Origin: Oppiella nova
Taxonomy: Eukaryota; Arthropoda; Arachnida; Sarcoptiformes; Oppiidae
Length of the DNA stretch: 26,834 bases
NCBI GenBank assembly: GCA_905397405.1
Contig: CAJPVJ010000384.1
Span: 1 to 26,834, forward strand
Direction: 5' to 3'
Shown here: piece after piece, positions 1 through 15,688 of the stretch
Layout of the letters: each line of letters opens with the position of its first letter
Numbering within the stretch: position 1 is the first letter of the stretch
Position numbers and translations under genes: made by a program
Notes under the pieces: model-generated
Told to the model about the DNA's origin: nothing
The model's input: only the letters and a program-made list of their open reading frames with translations
The model's database searches: none

Positions 1-812
1 AATATTTGATTTAGAATTATGTTTTAAGTGAAGTTATTATAGATATAGAGAAATTGGGACAATAATAGATGTGAGGGTCGGACCTAACTATTAATCATAA
101 TTGTATTGATTTGAATGCAAACAAAGTCTATGAATACAAACCATCGGCACTTAAAGCAAACAAATTTATGCATTTGTTTGATATATTCATTTGAAATAAT
201 AGCTTCAAATCCGGTACTTATTCAGTGTGCCATTCGTTATACGAATATTGTGTTTGGATATGGTATTGATTACAAATGGAAAAATATGACAGAATTTCAT
301 TTAAAATTGAAACTTTCATCAAATATAATATTGTACTTCAGTATAAGAGAAGTTCTTTGAATTTGATTCATTCATTCGTTTGTTTGGGTTTCAATTGATT
401 CATTCAATTTAGATATTTCTAAAAACATTAACTAAACGCAAGAACTAACAAATATACTATATTTTTAAAATTATCTTAAATTGTTATTTTTTAATCATTT
501 ATAGGAATTTTATCCAAATATTTATTTAATTATTTGTTATTCCTTAACCTTAACAGTAATATCAAATAAGAATATGTTGAGAATATTCTGTCATTCAGCA
601 ACCATTAACATACTGTACACACAGGACTTACCGGTTGTTAGATTTACAGTACGCTAAATGATAATAGATTTTTAGATTTATTTCGTATTCAATACCCTGC
701 TAAAATTTAAAAAGCAACTACAGGTATTAATAATGATTTAAATATAAAAATACAACTACAATAATATTACAATATAAAAGATATAACAATTGAATATTTT
801 TTGAATAATTTA
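1..812. other. AT-rich 3' flank of left PMVK copy
   Basis: No gene is supported here. A small open frame at 115-360 is present in both arms but changes mostly at amino-acid-altering sites between them, so it looks non-coding. An AATAAA on the minus strand overlaps the PMVK stop codon and could serve as its polyadenylation signal. Confidence 0.6.
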
Positions 813-1391
813 TTAGCTGTTAATGAGTTTAATGATTGGTTGCAATTCATTCATAAGATCTTCATCTGATCCGTCGTTATCGATGACAAAATCCCAGTCC
901 GTATAGGAGTCGAGTCCACATTCAGTCTCCTTATCGTCGACACCGACAGTGAAACTCCAGCCCCTCTTAACCCGAGTCTCAACCGATGCACTGATTCTTA
1001 TGGCCAAAACTCTGGTGTCTTTAAACTCTTCAGAAGATTTGAAGTACTGGACATCACACAGACGTCTGGCGTCGGATAATATCCAAATGGATTTGGACTT
1101 TGCGTTCGACTCATCAATGGTTAGCCGAAGAAAATAGTTGGGATCAGAGGCTCGGATCCGTTCAGACCACTCGACCATCTGTTGTCTATAGTCCTCCTTA
1201 TAAAGAGTTGCGTCCAGAAGTCGGTCGAAGTCGAGGTTATGGTCTTTGGCGAACTGTCTCTTAATGGGTGATGCGATACGAAACACCACCAAATCGGACA
1301 AACATTTTGACAGCAAATCTACGCAAAAGTCTTTTCCACACTTTCTTTTACCGCTGATTAGTAAAACAGTTTTCGGCTTTTTATTTGCCAT
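813..1391 (-). CDS. PMVK: Phosphomevalonate kinase, animal type (left copy)
   Basis: The product phosphorylates mevalonate 5-phosphate to the 5-diphosphate with ATP in the mevalonate pathway, which feeds isoprenoid synthesis and protein prenylation. It is a single exon of 192 aa, the same length as the human enzyme. Visible landmarks are the P-loop-like SGKRKCGKD (residues 13-21), the YKEDYR region near 64-69, SDARR (106-110) and GVDDKETECGLD (150-161). These match the animal P-loop kinase family rather than the bacterial/fungal GHMK type. The C-terminus ends in Asn-Ser, so the SRL-like peroxisomal tail of the mammalian protein is absent. It is head-to-head with NAMPT. A second intact copy lies in the right arm, with two amino-acid differences (Ser82/Asp and Glu182/Gln). 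Confidence 0.95.
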   Translation of the reverse strand: MANKKPKTVLLISGKRKCGKDFCVDLLSKCLSDLVVFRIASPIKRQFAKDHNLDFDRLLDATLYKEDYRQQMVEWSERIRASDPNYFLRLTIDESNAKSKSIWILSDARRLCDVQYFKSSEEFKDTRVLAIRISASVETRVKRGWSFTVGVDDKETECGLDSYTDWDFVIDNDGSDEDLMNELQPIIKLINS

Positions 1392-2808
1392 TTACTTATT
1401 AGAAGTGATTTTATGACACTTTTGAAAATCAAGTCATTCAATGAGTTTTAAGAAATTGTTTTTTGAATTTTGCAAACAATTTCTGGATTGAAAATTTTCG
1501 ATGCGATGATCGTTTTCAACACAAACTTGATATCCGGTTCACAAATGTTTGACTAAATAGTATACGATTTAGTGGTAAGACTTGAATTTCAATACAATAT
1601 TTCCTACAAAACTTGTTTCTAAAAGTAGCTCTTATTTGAATTTATTTAACAATTTATTTATAATTATTACTTTGTTTTATAAAACGGTTTTCAATCAAAC
1701 ATTTAACACATCTGTTAATCAACACTAAATTCTTATACAAAAGCACATTTAGATATTAAAAAACTTATAAACATTTCATTAAATTATTAACTTTCATATT
1801 AATGAATTTCAATGAATTTAAGATTTATTTTAATAAATATTAAACAGAAAAACATTTTTTTAATAAATATTTCCTTATAATATAAAATATGAATAGTAGT
1901 CATAACATAACAAATTAAAATAATATAATGTGCTAGCTAAATATTCTCGTAATAGTGTACACAACACATGTGTTTACATTTGTTTAATACAAAGAATTGA
2001 GTGTATTTTGAATGAAATAAAATCTGGTTTCAAAATACAAATCATAAAAATATTAATATTACAGTAATTTTGTGGTAAAAATTGATTTCCAGAATATTCA
2101 GTGACAGTACAGTAGACAAGGATTTATGGCATCACTTCCTATTTGACTATCATTTCTAATAACAATACATATATTTCTGAAGGAAATACATTCCGTACGG
2201 TTATAAACACAGTCTCACATAATATCTGTCATTTTATTTATTAATATTCATAATACAGTTAACACTAATCATTAAATCGCAAAGTATTTCATCACAAAAT
2301 AGTATTGTTTTCATTCATTATTTGACATTTGTATGAATGGTTTGATTAATGCATTCATTCATTGCATGGATTCAGTGATAATCACTTCAAACGTGAATCG
2401 CGCGCAACGGATACTATCGATGTGTGCATTGCATTGAAATATAATATAAGTTATTATAATCGCATTGTATGCCTGAAATGCTCGTAACATTTACATCATA
2501 CCATGCAATCGTTTAATATATTTTAATATCGCTTACAAACACTTATAAATCAATACTTTTTACTATTTACATGTGAAATATCTTGGATGCAATGTCTGCA
2601 TAGCATTAACATTAACATCACGTCATACGTGTGGACCCCTTCACAGCAACAGTGCGCTCATTGGTGGGGGTATTAAAGGGCTGTAAATCACATGTTTTTG
2701 ACATTTAAACCTTGTTTTGAAAGCCAAGTGACAGCAGTGTCTCGTTTGCCATAAACCTCTGAATCTGGAGATAACTACAGGCAAGTGGTGTCTGTGTTAA
2801 CCACTAAT
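1392..2808. promoter_or_regulatory. Shared PMVK-NAMPT divergent promoter region (left)
   Basis: About 1.4 kb separates two divergent genes, so it should contain both promoters and both 5' untranslated regions. It is AT-rich, but the part next to NAMPT (about 2390-2810) has higher GC and includes a GCGCGC stretch near 2400. The same region is duplicated in the right arm at 8844-10257 with scattered substitutions and small indels. No individual promoter element is clear enough to assign. Confidence 0.5.
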
Positions 2809-4544
<1,736 letters not shown>

Positions 4545-4880
4545 TGTCCACTCGAATGTCCGAAACAAAGACAGTATTTTAAGCAACAATTTTATACTTT
4601 ACGAATCAAATCAATTGAATCTCAAACTAATAGCAATTCATTAATCATTTCCAACGAAAACAACAACTGAACAAAAGGGGAAAAAGTATTTTAGAATTTA
4701 AAGTATTAAATATTTTAAAGAGTTTATAGTGTTTTAAATATTAGGCCTTTTATTATACTTATTAAGACATAAAAGACTAAAACAAATCGAAGTATTCATT
4801 AATAGTTTGTAAGAAATAATTTTTTAAAAATACCAAAAGTTTTAATTTATAATCAAAGTAGTGCTCAACGGATGAGTCGA
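4545..4880. other. Convergent 3' intergenic NAMPT/PSMA5
   Basis: This AT-rich gap separates the NAMPT and PSMA5 stop codons and should hold both 3' untranslated regions. TTTATT at 4748-4753 reads AATAAA on the minus strand and is a plausible PSMA5 polyadenylation signal about 130 bases after its stop. Nothing else is seen. Confidence 0.5.
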
Positions 4881-8092
<3,212 letters not shown>

Positions 8093-8227
8093 GAATGTGT
8101 TGACACACACAGTGTATGCGCTCCATGAGTAGCCACGTCTTGTGTCCAATAGCAGTGTTCATAATAACAGTCTAACGCTAGACGTGGCTACTCATGGAGC
8201 GCATACACTGTGTGTGTCAACACATTC
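8093..8227. repeat. Perfect 48-bp inverted repeat with 39-base loop
   Basis: Bases 8093-8140 are an exact reverse complement of 8180-8227; bases 8141-8179 form the loop. The arms could fold into a long perfect cruciform or RNA hairpin. The next bases outward and inward mismatch, so the boundaries are sharp. The repeat is GC-richer than its surroundings. It encodes the same peptide (TWLLMERIHCVCQHI) on the minus strand in one arm and the plus strand in the other, so it looks like a fragment of a coding sequence duplicated head to head. It lies about 105 bases outside the inner end of the large right arm. I do not recognise the source gene. Confidence 0.9.
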
Positions 8228-8331
8228 ATGAAGACATCAATCGGCACGTCTTAGAGGAGCCCGCACTACGGCAAACATAGTGGCAGTGGTATAGCGGCAG
8301 TGGTCAATGCAAACCATCATATTTACTAATC
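8228..8331. other. Junction segment between hairpin repeat and right arm
   Basis: These 104 bases are not homologous to the spacer side of the left arm. The first part continues an open plus-strand frame from the hairpin arm to a stop at 8268. The remainder contains a short imperfect direct repeat around GGCAGTGGT (8282-8304). It is GC-richer than the flanking AT-rich DNA and looks like filler sequence at a rearrangement breakpoint. Confidence 0.5.
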
Positions 8332-8339
8332 AATGGTCA

Positions 8340-8843
<504 letters not shown>

Positions 8844-10257
8844 ATTAGTGGTTAACACAGACACCACTTGCCTGTAGTTATCTCCAGATTCAGAGGGTTA
8901 TGGCAAACGAGACACTGCTGTCGCTTGGCTTTCAAAACAAGGTTTAAATGTCAAAAACATGTGATTTACAGCCCTTTAATACCCCCACCAATGAGCGCAC
9001 TGTTGCTGTGAAGGGGTCCACACGTATGACGTGATGTTAATGCTATGCAGACATTGCATCCAAGATATTTCACATGTAAATATTAATGGTAAAAAGTATT
9101 GATTTATAAGTGTTTGTAAGCGATATTAAAATATATTAAACGATTGCATGGTATGATGTAAATGTTACGAGCATTTCAGGCATACAATGCGATTATAATA
9201 ACTTGTATTTCAATGCAATGCACACATCGATAGTATCCGTTGCGCGCGATTCACGTTTGAAGTGATTATCACTGAATCCATGCAATGAATGAATGCATGA
9301 ATCAAACCATTCATACAAATGTCAAACAATGAATGAAAACAATACTATTTTGTGATGATATACATTGCGATTTAATAATTAGTGTTAACTGTATTATGAA
9401 TATTAATAAACAAAATGACAGATATTATGTGAGACTGTGTTTATAACCGTACGGAATGTATTTCCCTTAGAAATATATGTATTGTTATGAGAAATGATAG
9501 TCAAATAGGAAGTGATGCCATAAATCCTTGTCTACTGTACTGTCACTGAATATTCTGGAAATCAATTTTTACCACAAAATTACTGTAATATTAATATTTT
9601 TATAATTTGTATTTTGTAAACCAGATTTTATTTCATTCAAAATACACTCAATTCTCTGTATAAAACAAATGTAAACACATGTGTTGTGTACACTATTACG
9701 AGAATATTTAGCTAGCACATTGTATTATTTTAATTTGTTATGTTATGACTACTATTCATATTTTATATTATAAGGAAATATTTATAAAAAAAATGTTTTT
9801 CTGTTTAATATTTATTAAAATAAATCTTAAACCCATTGAAATTCATTAATATGAAAGTTAATAATTTAATGAAATGTTTATAAGTTTTTTAAATATCTAA
9901 ATGTGTTTTTGTATAAGAATTTAGTGTTGATTAACAGATGTGTTAAATGTTTGATTGAAAACCGTTTTATAAAACAAAGTAATACTTATAAATAAATTGT
10001 TAAATAAATTCAAATAAGAGCTACTTTTAGAAACAAGTTTTGTAGGAAATATTGTATTGAAATTCAAGTCTTACCACTAAATCGTATACTATTTAGTCAA
10101 ACATTTCTGAGCCGGATATCAAGTTTGTGTTGAAAACGATGATTGCATCGAAAATTTTCAATCCATAAATTGTTTACAAAATTCAAAAAACAATTTCTTA
10201 AAACTCATTGAATGACTTGATTTTAAAAAGTGTCATAAAATAACTTCTAATAAGTAA
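8844..10257. promoter_or_regulatory. PMVK-NAMPT divergent promoter region (right copy)
   Basis: Mirror copy of 1392-2808, almost the same length (1414 versus 1417 bases), with scattered substitutions and small indels. It should drive the right PMVK on the plus strand and the truncated NAMPT on the minus strand. No separate elements could be assigned. Confidence 0.5.
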
Positions 10258-10836
10258 ATGGCAAATAAAAAGCCGAAAACTGTTTTACTAATCAGCGGTA
10301 AAAGAAAGTGTGGAAAAGACTTTTGCGTGGATTTGCTGTCAAAATGTTTGTCCGATTTGGTGGTGTTTCGTATCGCATCACCCATTAAGAGACAGTTCGC
10401 CAAAGACCATAACCTCGACTTCGACCGACTTCTGGACGCAACACTTTATAAGGAAGACTATAGACAACAGATGGTCGAGTGGTCCGAACGGATCCGAGCT
10501 GATGATCCCAACTATTTTCTTCGGCTAACCATTGATGAGTCGAACGCAAAGTCCAAATCCATTTGGATATTATCCGACGCCAGACGTCTGTGTGATGTCC
10601 AGTACTTCAAGTCTTCTGAAGAGTTTAAAGACACCAGAGTTTTGGCCATAAGAATTAGTGCATCGGTTGAGACTCGGGTTAAGAGGGGCTGGAGTTTCAC
10701 TGTCGGTGTCGACGATAAGGAGACTGAATGTGGACTCGACTCCTATACGGACTGGGATTTTGTCATCGATAACGACGGATCAGATGAAGATCTTATGAAT
10801 CAATTGCAACCAATCATTAAACTCATAAACAGCTAA
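10258..10836 (+). CDS. PMVK: Phosphomevalonate kinase, animal type (right copy)
   Basis: This is the second intact copy of the mevalonate-pathway kinase, 192 aa in a single exon, with the same motifs as the left copy (SGKRKCGKD, SDARR, GVDDKETECGLD). By hand comparison the two coding regions differ at about 11 bases in 10 codons, with no indels. Eight changed codons are silent and two alter the protein (position 82 Asp here versus Ser, 182 Gln here versus Glu). The mainly silent pattern fits either purifying selection on both copies or allele-like divergence with gene conversion. An AATAAA overlaps the stop codon. The upstream region is a full copy of the divergent promoter, so expression is likely. 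Confidence 0.94.
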   Translation: MANKKPKTVLLISGKRKCGKDFCVDLLSKCLSDLVVFRIASPIKRQFAKDHNLDFDRLLDATLYKEDYRQQMVEWSERIRADDPNYFLRLTIDESNAKSKSIWILSDARRLCDVQYFKSSEEFKDTRVLAIRISASVETRVKRGWSFTVGVDDKETECGLDSYTDWDFVIDNDGSDEDLMNQLQPIIKLINS

Positions 10837-11909
10837 TAAATTATTCAAAAAATATTCAATTGTTATATCTTTTATATTAGTTGTATTTTTATATTTAAAT
10901 CATTATTAATATTGTAGTTGTTTTTAAATTTTAGCAGGGTATTGAATACGAAATAAATCTAAAAATCTATTATCATTTACCGTATTGTAAATCTAACAAC
11001 CTGTAAGTCCTATGTGTTCAGTATGTTAATGGTTGCTAAATGACAGAATATTCTCAACATATACTTATTTGATATTACTGTTAAGGTTAAGGAATAACAA
11101 ATAATTTAATAAATAATTCCTATAAATGATTACAAAATAACAATTTAAGATAATTTAAAAAATATAGTATATTTGTTAGTTCTTGCGTTTAGTTAATGTT
11201 TTTAGAAATATCTAAATTGAATGAATCAATTGAAACCCAAACAAACGAATGAATGAAATTCAAAGAACTTCTCTTATACTGAAGTACAATATTATATTTA
11301 ATGAAAGTTTCAATTTTAAATGAAATTCTGTAATATTTTTCCATTTGTAATCAATACCATATCCAAACACAATATTCGTATAACGTATGGCACACTGAAT
11401 AAGTACCGGATTTGAAGCTATTATTTCAAATGAATATATCAAACAAATGCATAAATTTGTTTGCTTTAAGTGCCGATGGTTTGTATTCATATACTTTGTT
11501 TGCATTCAAATCAATACAATTATGATTAATAGTTAGGTCCGACCCTCACATCTATTATTGTCCCAATTTCTCTATATCTATAATAACTTCACTTAAAACA
11601 TAATTCTAAATCAAATATTATTGCATTTAAAGCTCAATAACATGATTACCGATAGTACTCATTATGTGTCAAAATCGCGACAATTATTCATAGTATTGAA
11701 AATACAATTACAGACAAATAAAAGACTGCATTTCTATTGATTATGGAATTAATGACAATAGGATTGGTATAAAAAGTGAAATGTTTGCCAAAAATGTATT
11801 TTCGAGTGAAAAAAGTTGAAAAGTTTTGTCAGTCTGTGAGTAGATCTCAGTTTCCAAATGAACACCAATTCAAACACACATTTGCTTGTGATTTAACGCG
11901 TGAATTGAA
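10837..11909. other. 3' flank of right PMVK and promoter of beta-helix gene
   Basis: Bases up to 11619 mirror 1-782 of the left arm and hold no supported gene. From 11620 the DNA is unique in this window. It should carry the promoter of the beta-helix gene, with a TATA-like element near 11768. Confidence 0.5.
11768..11776 (+). promoter_or_regulatory. TATA-box candidate
   Basis: TATAAAAAG lies about 140 bases upstream of the start codon of the secreted beta-helix gene. TCAGT motifs resembling arthropod initiators follow at 11829 and 11846, but both are farther than the usual 30 bases from the TATA-like element, so the assignment is weak. Confidence 0.3.
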
Positions 11910-13041
11910 ATGAATATATTATTAGTTACACTCTATTTATCAATCACTTACTATAGTTGTGCGGAGAGCCGAACATACCTGGCCTCCACTTCCCGACTAT
12001 TACGTGATTACCTAAGAATCGTGAGTCCGGGCGACACAATACAACTGAGAGATGGATACTATTCCGGAAATTTCATCGCCAATCGCATCGGTAGAGCCAA
12101 CGCTCCCATCAGACTCGTGGGCTCTCAGAGGGCTGTCCTCCTAAACAAAGGGGGAACAGCTCTATACTTGACGGGACAATATTGGGTACTGAGGGGGTTC
12201 ACAGTGATTAATTCCCGCAGAGGTATAGCCATACAAAATGGAAAAAACAATTTAGTCGAAAGGGTTTCCATCAGAAATATGGATGAAGAGGGCATTACTA
12301 TACGACAGGATAGCGACAGCAACACTATTCGCAGTTGTTATATAATCCGCACCGGTATTCGGTTACCACAGTATGGCTTCGGTATATCCATCGGAAGCGG
12401 TGACCGACAGAGCTTTAGAGGATATGCGGACAGAAGCGACCGCAACGTAATCTCCAATAATCGCATCCAAACGGGTGCTCCCGCGGAGGCTGTCCACGCG
12501 TTTGAGGGCACGTGTTGTGGTGCTGTCCGCGAGAACTACTTCGACGGCCGACCCCTCACTAACCTAAATAACCTCCAGTCGTACAATCGGTTCTGGGTTT
12601 CGATTAATGGAAATAATTATCAAATCGATAGGAATAGAGGGGTGAACACAGCCAACGATGGCTTTCGGGTAATAATTGTTTTAATAATTAAATAATTGCC
12701 ACAAAACGTACAAAACATACAAAACATTGATTTACAAAAAAATACAAATTCCTACAAAATAGGTCCGAATGTCTGATGACTCGGACGGACAGAATGGGCT
12801 GAGGAGTGAAGGGGATGGCTTCGGAGGGCGAGGAGGCAGTGATCGGGACTATAATTCAGACAATAACGACATTGATATCCAGGGTTGCGGTAATAGGTTT
12901 AGTGGCAATCGGTGTGAAGCCAATAGTAATGGATTTTGCATTCGAGTTGTTAATCCAAATCTGTGTCGGATTGCTATCTATTCGGACAATACGGCTGTGG
13001 GCGGAGTAGGGCTGACCAATGTTGGCCTCACGAACCTGTAA
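11910..13041 (+). CDS. Secreted right-handed beta-helix (pectate-lyase-like) protein
   Basis: Two exons (11910-12668, 12763-13041) are joined across a 94-bp GT-AG intron that keeps frame at GFR/VRM, giving 345 aa. Residues 1-20 form a hydrophobic signal peptide, so the product is probably secreted. Then come repeated short strands typical of parallel beta-helix repeats: GDTIQLRDGYYSGNF, APIRLVGS, WVLRGFTVINS, RGIAIQNGKNNLVERVSI, EGITIRQDSDSNTIRSCYI. The later stretch (AEAVHAFEGTCCGAVRENYFDG, then NGNNYQIDRNRGVNTANDGFRV) resembles the family of secreted beta-helix proteins known from actinobacteria and fungi. A Gly/Asp-rich insert (SEGDGFGGRGGSDRDYNSDN) interrupts the C-terminal coils. The substrate is unknown; a polysaccharide lyase or binding role is possible, but no catalytic residues can be assigned. 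It may descend from horizontal transfer, later gaining an intron. Confidence 0.82.
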
Positions 13042-13653
13042 TTAGCCGTTCAATTCAAACACGCTTTAAATATTGAGAAACAACTTTCAATGAGATTACA
13101 AAATACAACAAATACTTTATTTTCAAAATAATATTTATATTTTAAAAATTAGATTTCATTACAAATTATATTAAATTAAGAAAATAAATGATATTTTTAG
13201 CAATGAATTTATAAACCTAAACAAATTATATATTATAATTACTCCTAATTTAAATGTACATCAAATTAAAATCAGTAATGCATTCAATTAATTGCATTTC
13301 AATTTGCATTAAACGCTAAATCAATATTGAAATTCATTTAAATATCAAACATTCAAAATATATTGAAATCATGTCTGGAAATAATGACAGCAAAAATATA
13401 TCAAACAAAATAAATTCTTAACAAATATTACCGTAATATTCAAATGACTTTCAAATATATATTGATATTGAAGATAAAAACTTATTTTTCAATTTCATAC
13501 TAAATATTTGTATATAATATATAAATTTCAATTCATAGACAGAGAGTGTATTTATTATCACAAAAGTGTTGAAAAATGGAAACAATTTATTCATCATTTA
13601 AAAACAATATAGAAAAATGGCTAACAATTGCACTGAACACCTGCTCGGGTGGC
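13042..13653. other. AT-rich convergent intergenic region
   Basis: Holds the 3' untranslated regions of the beta-helix gene (plus) and the FKBP8-like gene (minus). It is highly AT-rich, with several AATAAA-type hexamers on both strands (for example near 13180 plus, and a minus-strand AATAAA near 13551). No gene is seen. Confidence 0.5.
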
Positions 13654-14988
13654 CTATTGTATAAACTTATAGGTGAGGGCACTGACCACCGCTAGCGAGG
13701 CGGTAACCGCACCCCCGATAAGACTCCATTTACGCCACTTATTGTCAGAACTATTAGATTGAATACCTTTCGATGGATCGGTGGACGACTTATCCAATTG
13801 AAGCATACGTTTGTAGAGATCCCTTTCGGTGACCAACTCTTTCTTACGTTTGTTGCCGTATTTGTTCAGCTCCTGAGCGATGGCTTTATTGTCCGGATCT
13901 AATCGGAGCCCAGTCTTGAGCGACTCGATCGCCTGTTCGAGTTCGCCCTTTTCGGCCAAAATCTTGCCTCTTCTGAACAGAGCCTTCACATTGTTGGCCT
14001 GACTCACGAGTACGGCCTCCACCGACTTGAGCGCACCGTTGAAGTCCTCGATCTTCATCTGAGCCATCGCTAAGTTGTTATAAGTGGTGCACCGAATGTC
14101 GACCAACTCTTTCACTTTGGCCTCGTCTTCGCCGTCCTTTTGCAGACCTTTCATCTGTTGGTCCAAGTGTTCCTTCATTTCGTTGCCGTCAACCGATTCC
14201 AACTCGTCTTCGGTGGCGTCCAGTAGTTTGAGACCACTTTTGTAGCACTGGATGCAAGTGGAGTACTCCTGTCGAGCGAACCAGAAGTTTCCCCTTTCCT
14301 TCTTGCGGTTGCCTTAAGTCATACAAACGTGTCATACAATCAGACAATCAGACAATCAGACAATCAGACAATCAAACCATTATCTCAAACGCATACCAAT
14401 TCTGATGCGATCCACGATTGGCAGCACAAAGTCCTCGTCCATCCACCGGACGGACACGACATGGAGTTCGCAGTCGAGTGTGGCGTTTGGCGGCACCACA
14501 TCCGGGACACCGGTCTTCCCGTAGGCGAACCGGGAACTGACGACAACGCGCGCCACTTCCTTCTGATCCATGAGCGGTATAATGAGGTCTAAGCCCTGGA
14601 ACAGATCCGATTCGCCAACAATCACATCAATCAAGTCATGGGACTCCGATTCCAGCACTTCTTGGGTGTCGAAGAGTTTAGCGATCAGTTTGATGGCCAC
14701 AATACAGCCCCTCTCAGGCCGGGGCTGACCCACAGCGCCGGCCGTCAACACAAACTTCTTGAGCTCTCCGTTGTCTAAGACGTCGAGCCATCCGTCTTCG
14801 GCCGGCTTTGGTTGCGGTTTGTCTTCCGGTATCACAATATTCTTCTTCTTCAGCGACTCATCCGTCTGGTCGTCGTATTTGATGTCCTCAAGCGGTGGCA
14901 TATCATCGGCAGTCGACTCGCCATCACTCGACTGCTTGTCCTCCTGTTCTTCGGGTGCCTTCTGGTCGACCACCGATTGATCACTCAT
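13654..14988 (-). CDS. FKBP8: FKBP8-like peptidyl-prolyl isomerase, tail-anchored
   Basis: Two exons (14397-14988, 13654-14312) give 416 aa against 412 in human. FKBP8/FKBP38 is an outer-mitochondrial/ER membrane co-chaperone that binds Hsp90 and Bcl-2 family partners. Order of parts: acidic disordered N-terminus (1-65), FKBP domain (about 70-181, with GCIVAIKLIAKL, FQGLDLIIPLM, RFAYGKTG and VPPNATLDCELHVVSV), three TPR units (about 198-355, including TTYNNLAMAQMKIEDFNGAL and KALFRRGKILAEKGELEQAI), and a C-terminal hydrophobic anchor (393-412) followed by a short polar tail. The family has weak isomerase activity. I chose MSDQSVVD as the start: an ATG 17 codons upstream exists but adds a Cys/hydrophobic stretch atypical of the family. 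The 84-bp intron holds a minisatellite. Confidence 0.93.
14336..14374. repeat. 8-bp minisatellite in FKBP8 intron
   Basis: About 4.9 head-to-tail copies of ACAATCAG occupy nearly half of the 84-bp intron, between the splice sites. Such arrays vary in copy number by replication slippage. Confidence 0.9.
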
Positions 14989-15184
14989 TTTGTTATTGAA
15001 TGTCAAATGCAAACAAATGTAACAAATATTTTGACACAAAATATAAGGAAATAAGCGATAAATTAAGCCAAAAGTGAGTTAATTATAATTCACAGCATTT
15101 GTCGACAAATAGCACTCAAAACACGACTAAAACTAAAACTCAAATCAATTTTTGTAATCATTTTTCCAGAAAATTCATTACGAA
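14989..15184. promoter_or_regulatory. FKBP8 upstream region
   Basis: AT-rich region upstream of the FKBP8 start, between it and a small plus-strand open frame at 15185. It may act as a divergent promoter if the small frame is expressed. No specific element was recognised. Confidence 0.3.
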
Positions 15185-15361
15185 ATGAATGACACAGTTG
15201 TGGACAACCATTCAGTTCACAAAAACAACGTTACTTTTTATATACAGATTGGTGGCCATAATGAGGGCGTTTTCATTGAGTTAGACATAGATTTCTTAAA
15301 TAGGGGCACGAGTTTGCGTGTGACTCCTAATGGTCTCAACATATTTGTCATCGACTATTAG
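15185..15361 (+). CDS. Possible small protein, 58 aa, unrecognised
   Basis: An ATG-to-TAG frame of 58 codons is divergent from FKBP8, with about 200 bases between the starts. It is below usual ORF-length cut-offs. The composition is protein-like rather than translated AT-rich DNA: Gly, Asp and Val residues are balanced and beta-strand-like stretches are visible (VTFYIQIGGHNEGVFIELD, then LRVTPNGLNIFVID). There is no signal peptide or membrane segment. It may be a real small gene, a single exon of a larger gene, or chance. I do not recognise a family. Confidence 0.3.
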   Translation: MNDTVVDNHSVHKNNVTFYIQIGGHNEGVFIELDIDFLNRGTSLRVTPNGLNIFVIDY

Positions 15362-15688
15362 CGCCATCTCTATTACAAACCTATTTTATTTATAAAACTT
15401 TTAGACTTTTAAATTTTCAATACATTGCATGTCCTATATTATCTTATCACTCAAGTGGTTCCAATAGGTCCGACACTAGTGTCCAGACATATAGTAATCA
15501 AAATTCTAGATTATATTTTGTAAATAAAAGTTGCTTGCTTTGAAATTAACTTTAATTAATTTGAGTTCATAATTGGTATCACAATAATCGGTAAATTCAT
15601 ATTTAATTATTAACTTTATAACAAATAGTATCAAATAATTGACTAATTATTGAGTTTTGTTCAGTCCTTCCATACGATTAAAAGACAT
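15362..15688. other. AT-rich 3' flank of SUOX
   Basis: Downstream of the sulfite oxidase stop on the minus strand. AT-rich, with a GCGCCATCT motif right after the small open frame at its left edge. No gene is seen. Confidence 0.5.

Noticed and set aside
115-360. 81-codon open frame present in both arms (also 11260-11505, minus)
   Set aside because: Of four differences between the arms, three change residues; composition is Ile/Asn/Leu-rich as expected of translated AT-rich DNA. Its sharing is explained by the duplication.
949-1137. Plus-strand frame inside PMVK (also 10512-10700 and 10310-10528)
   Set aside because: Antisense or off-frame shadow of the PMVK coding region.
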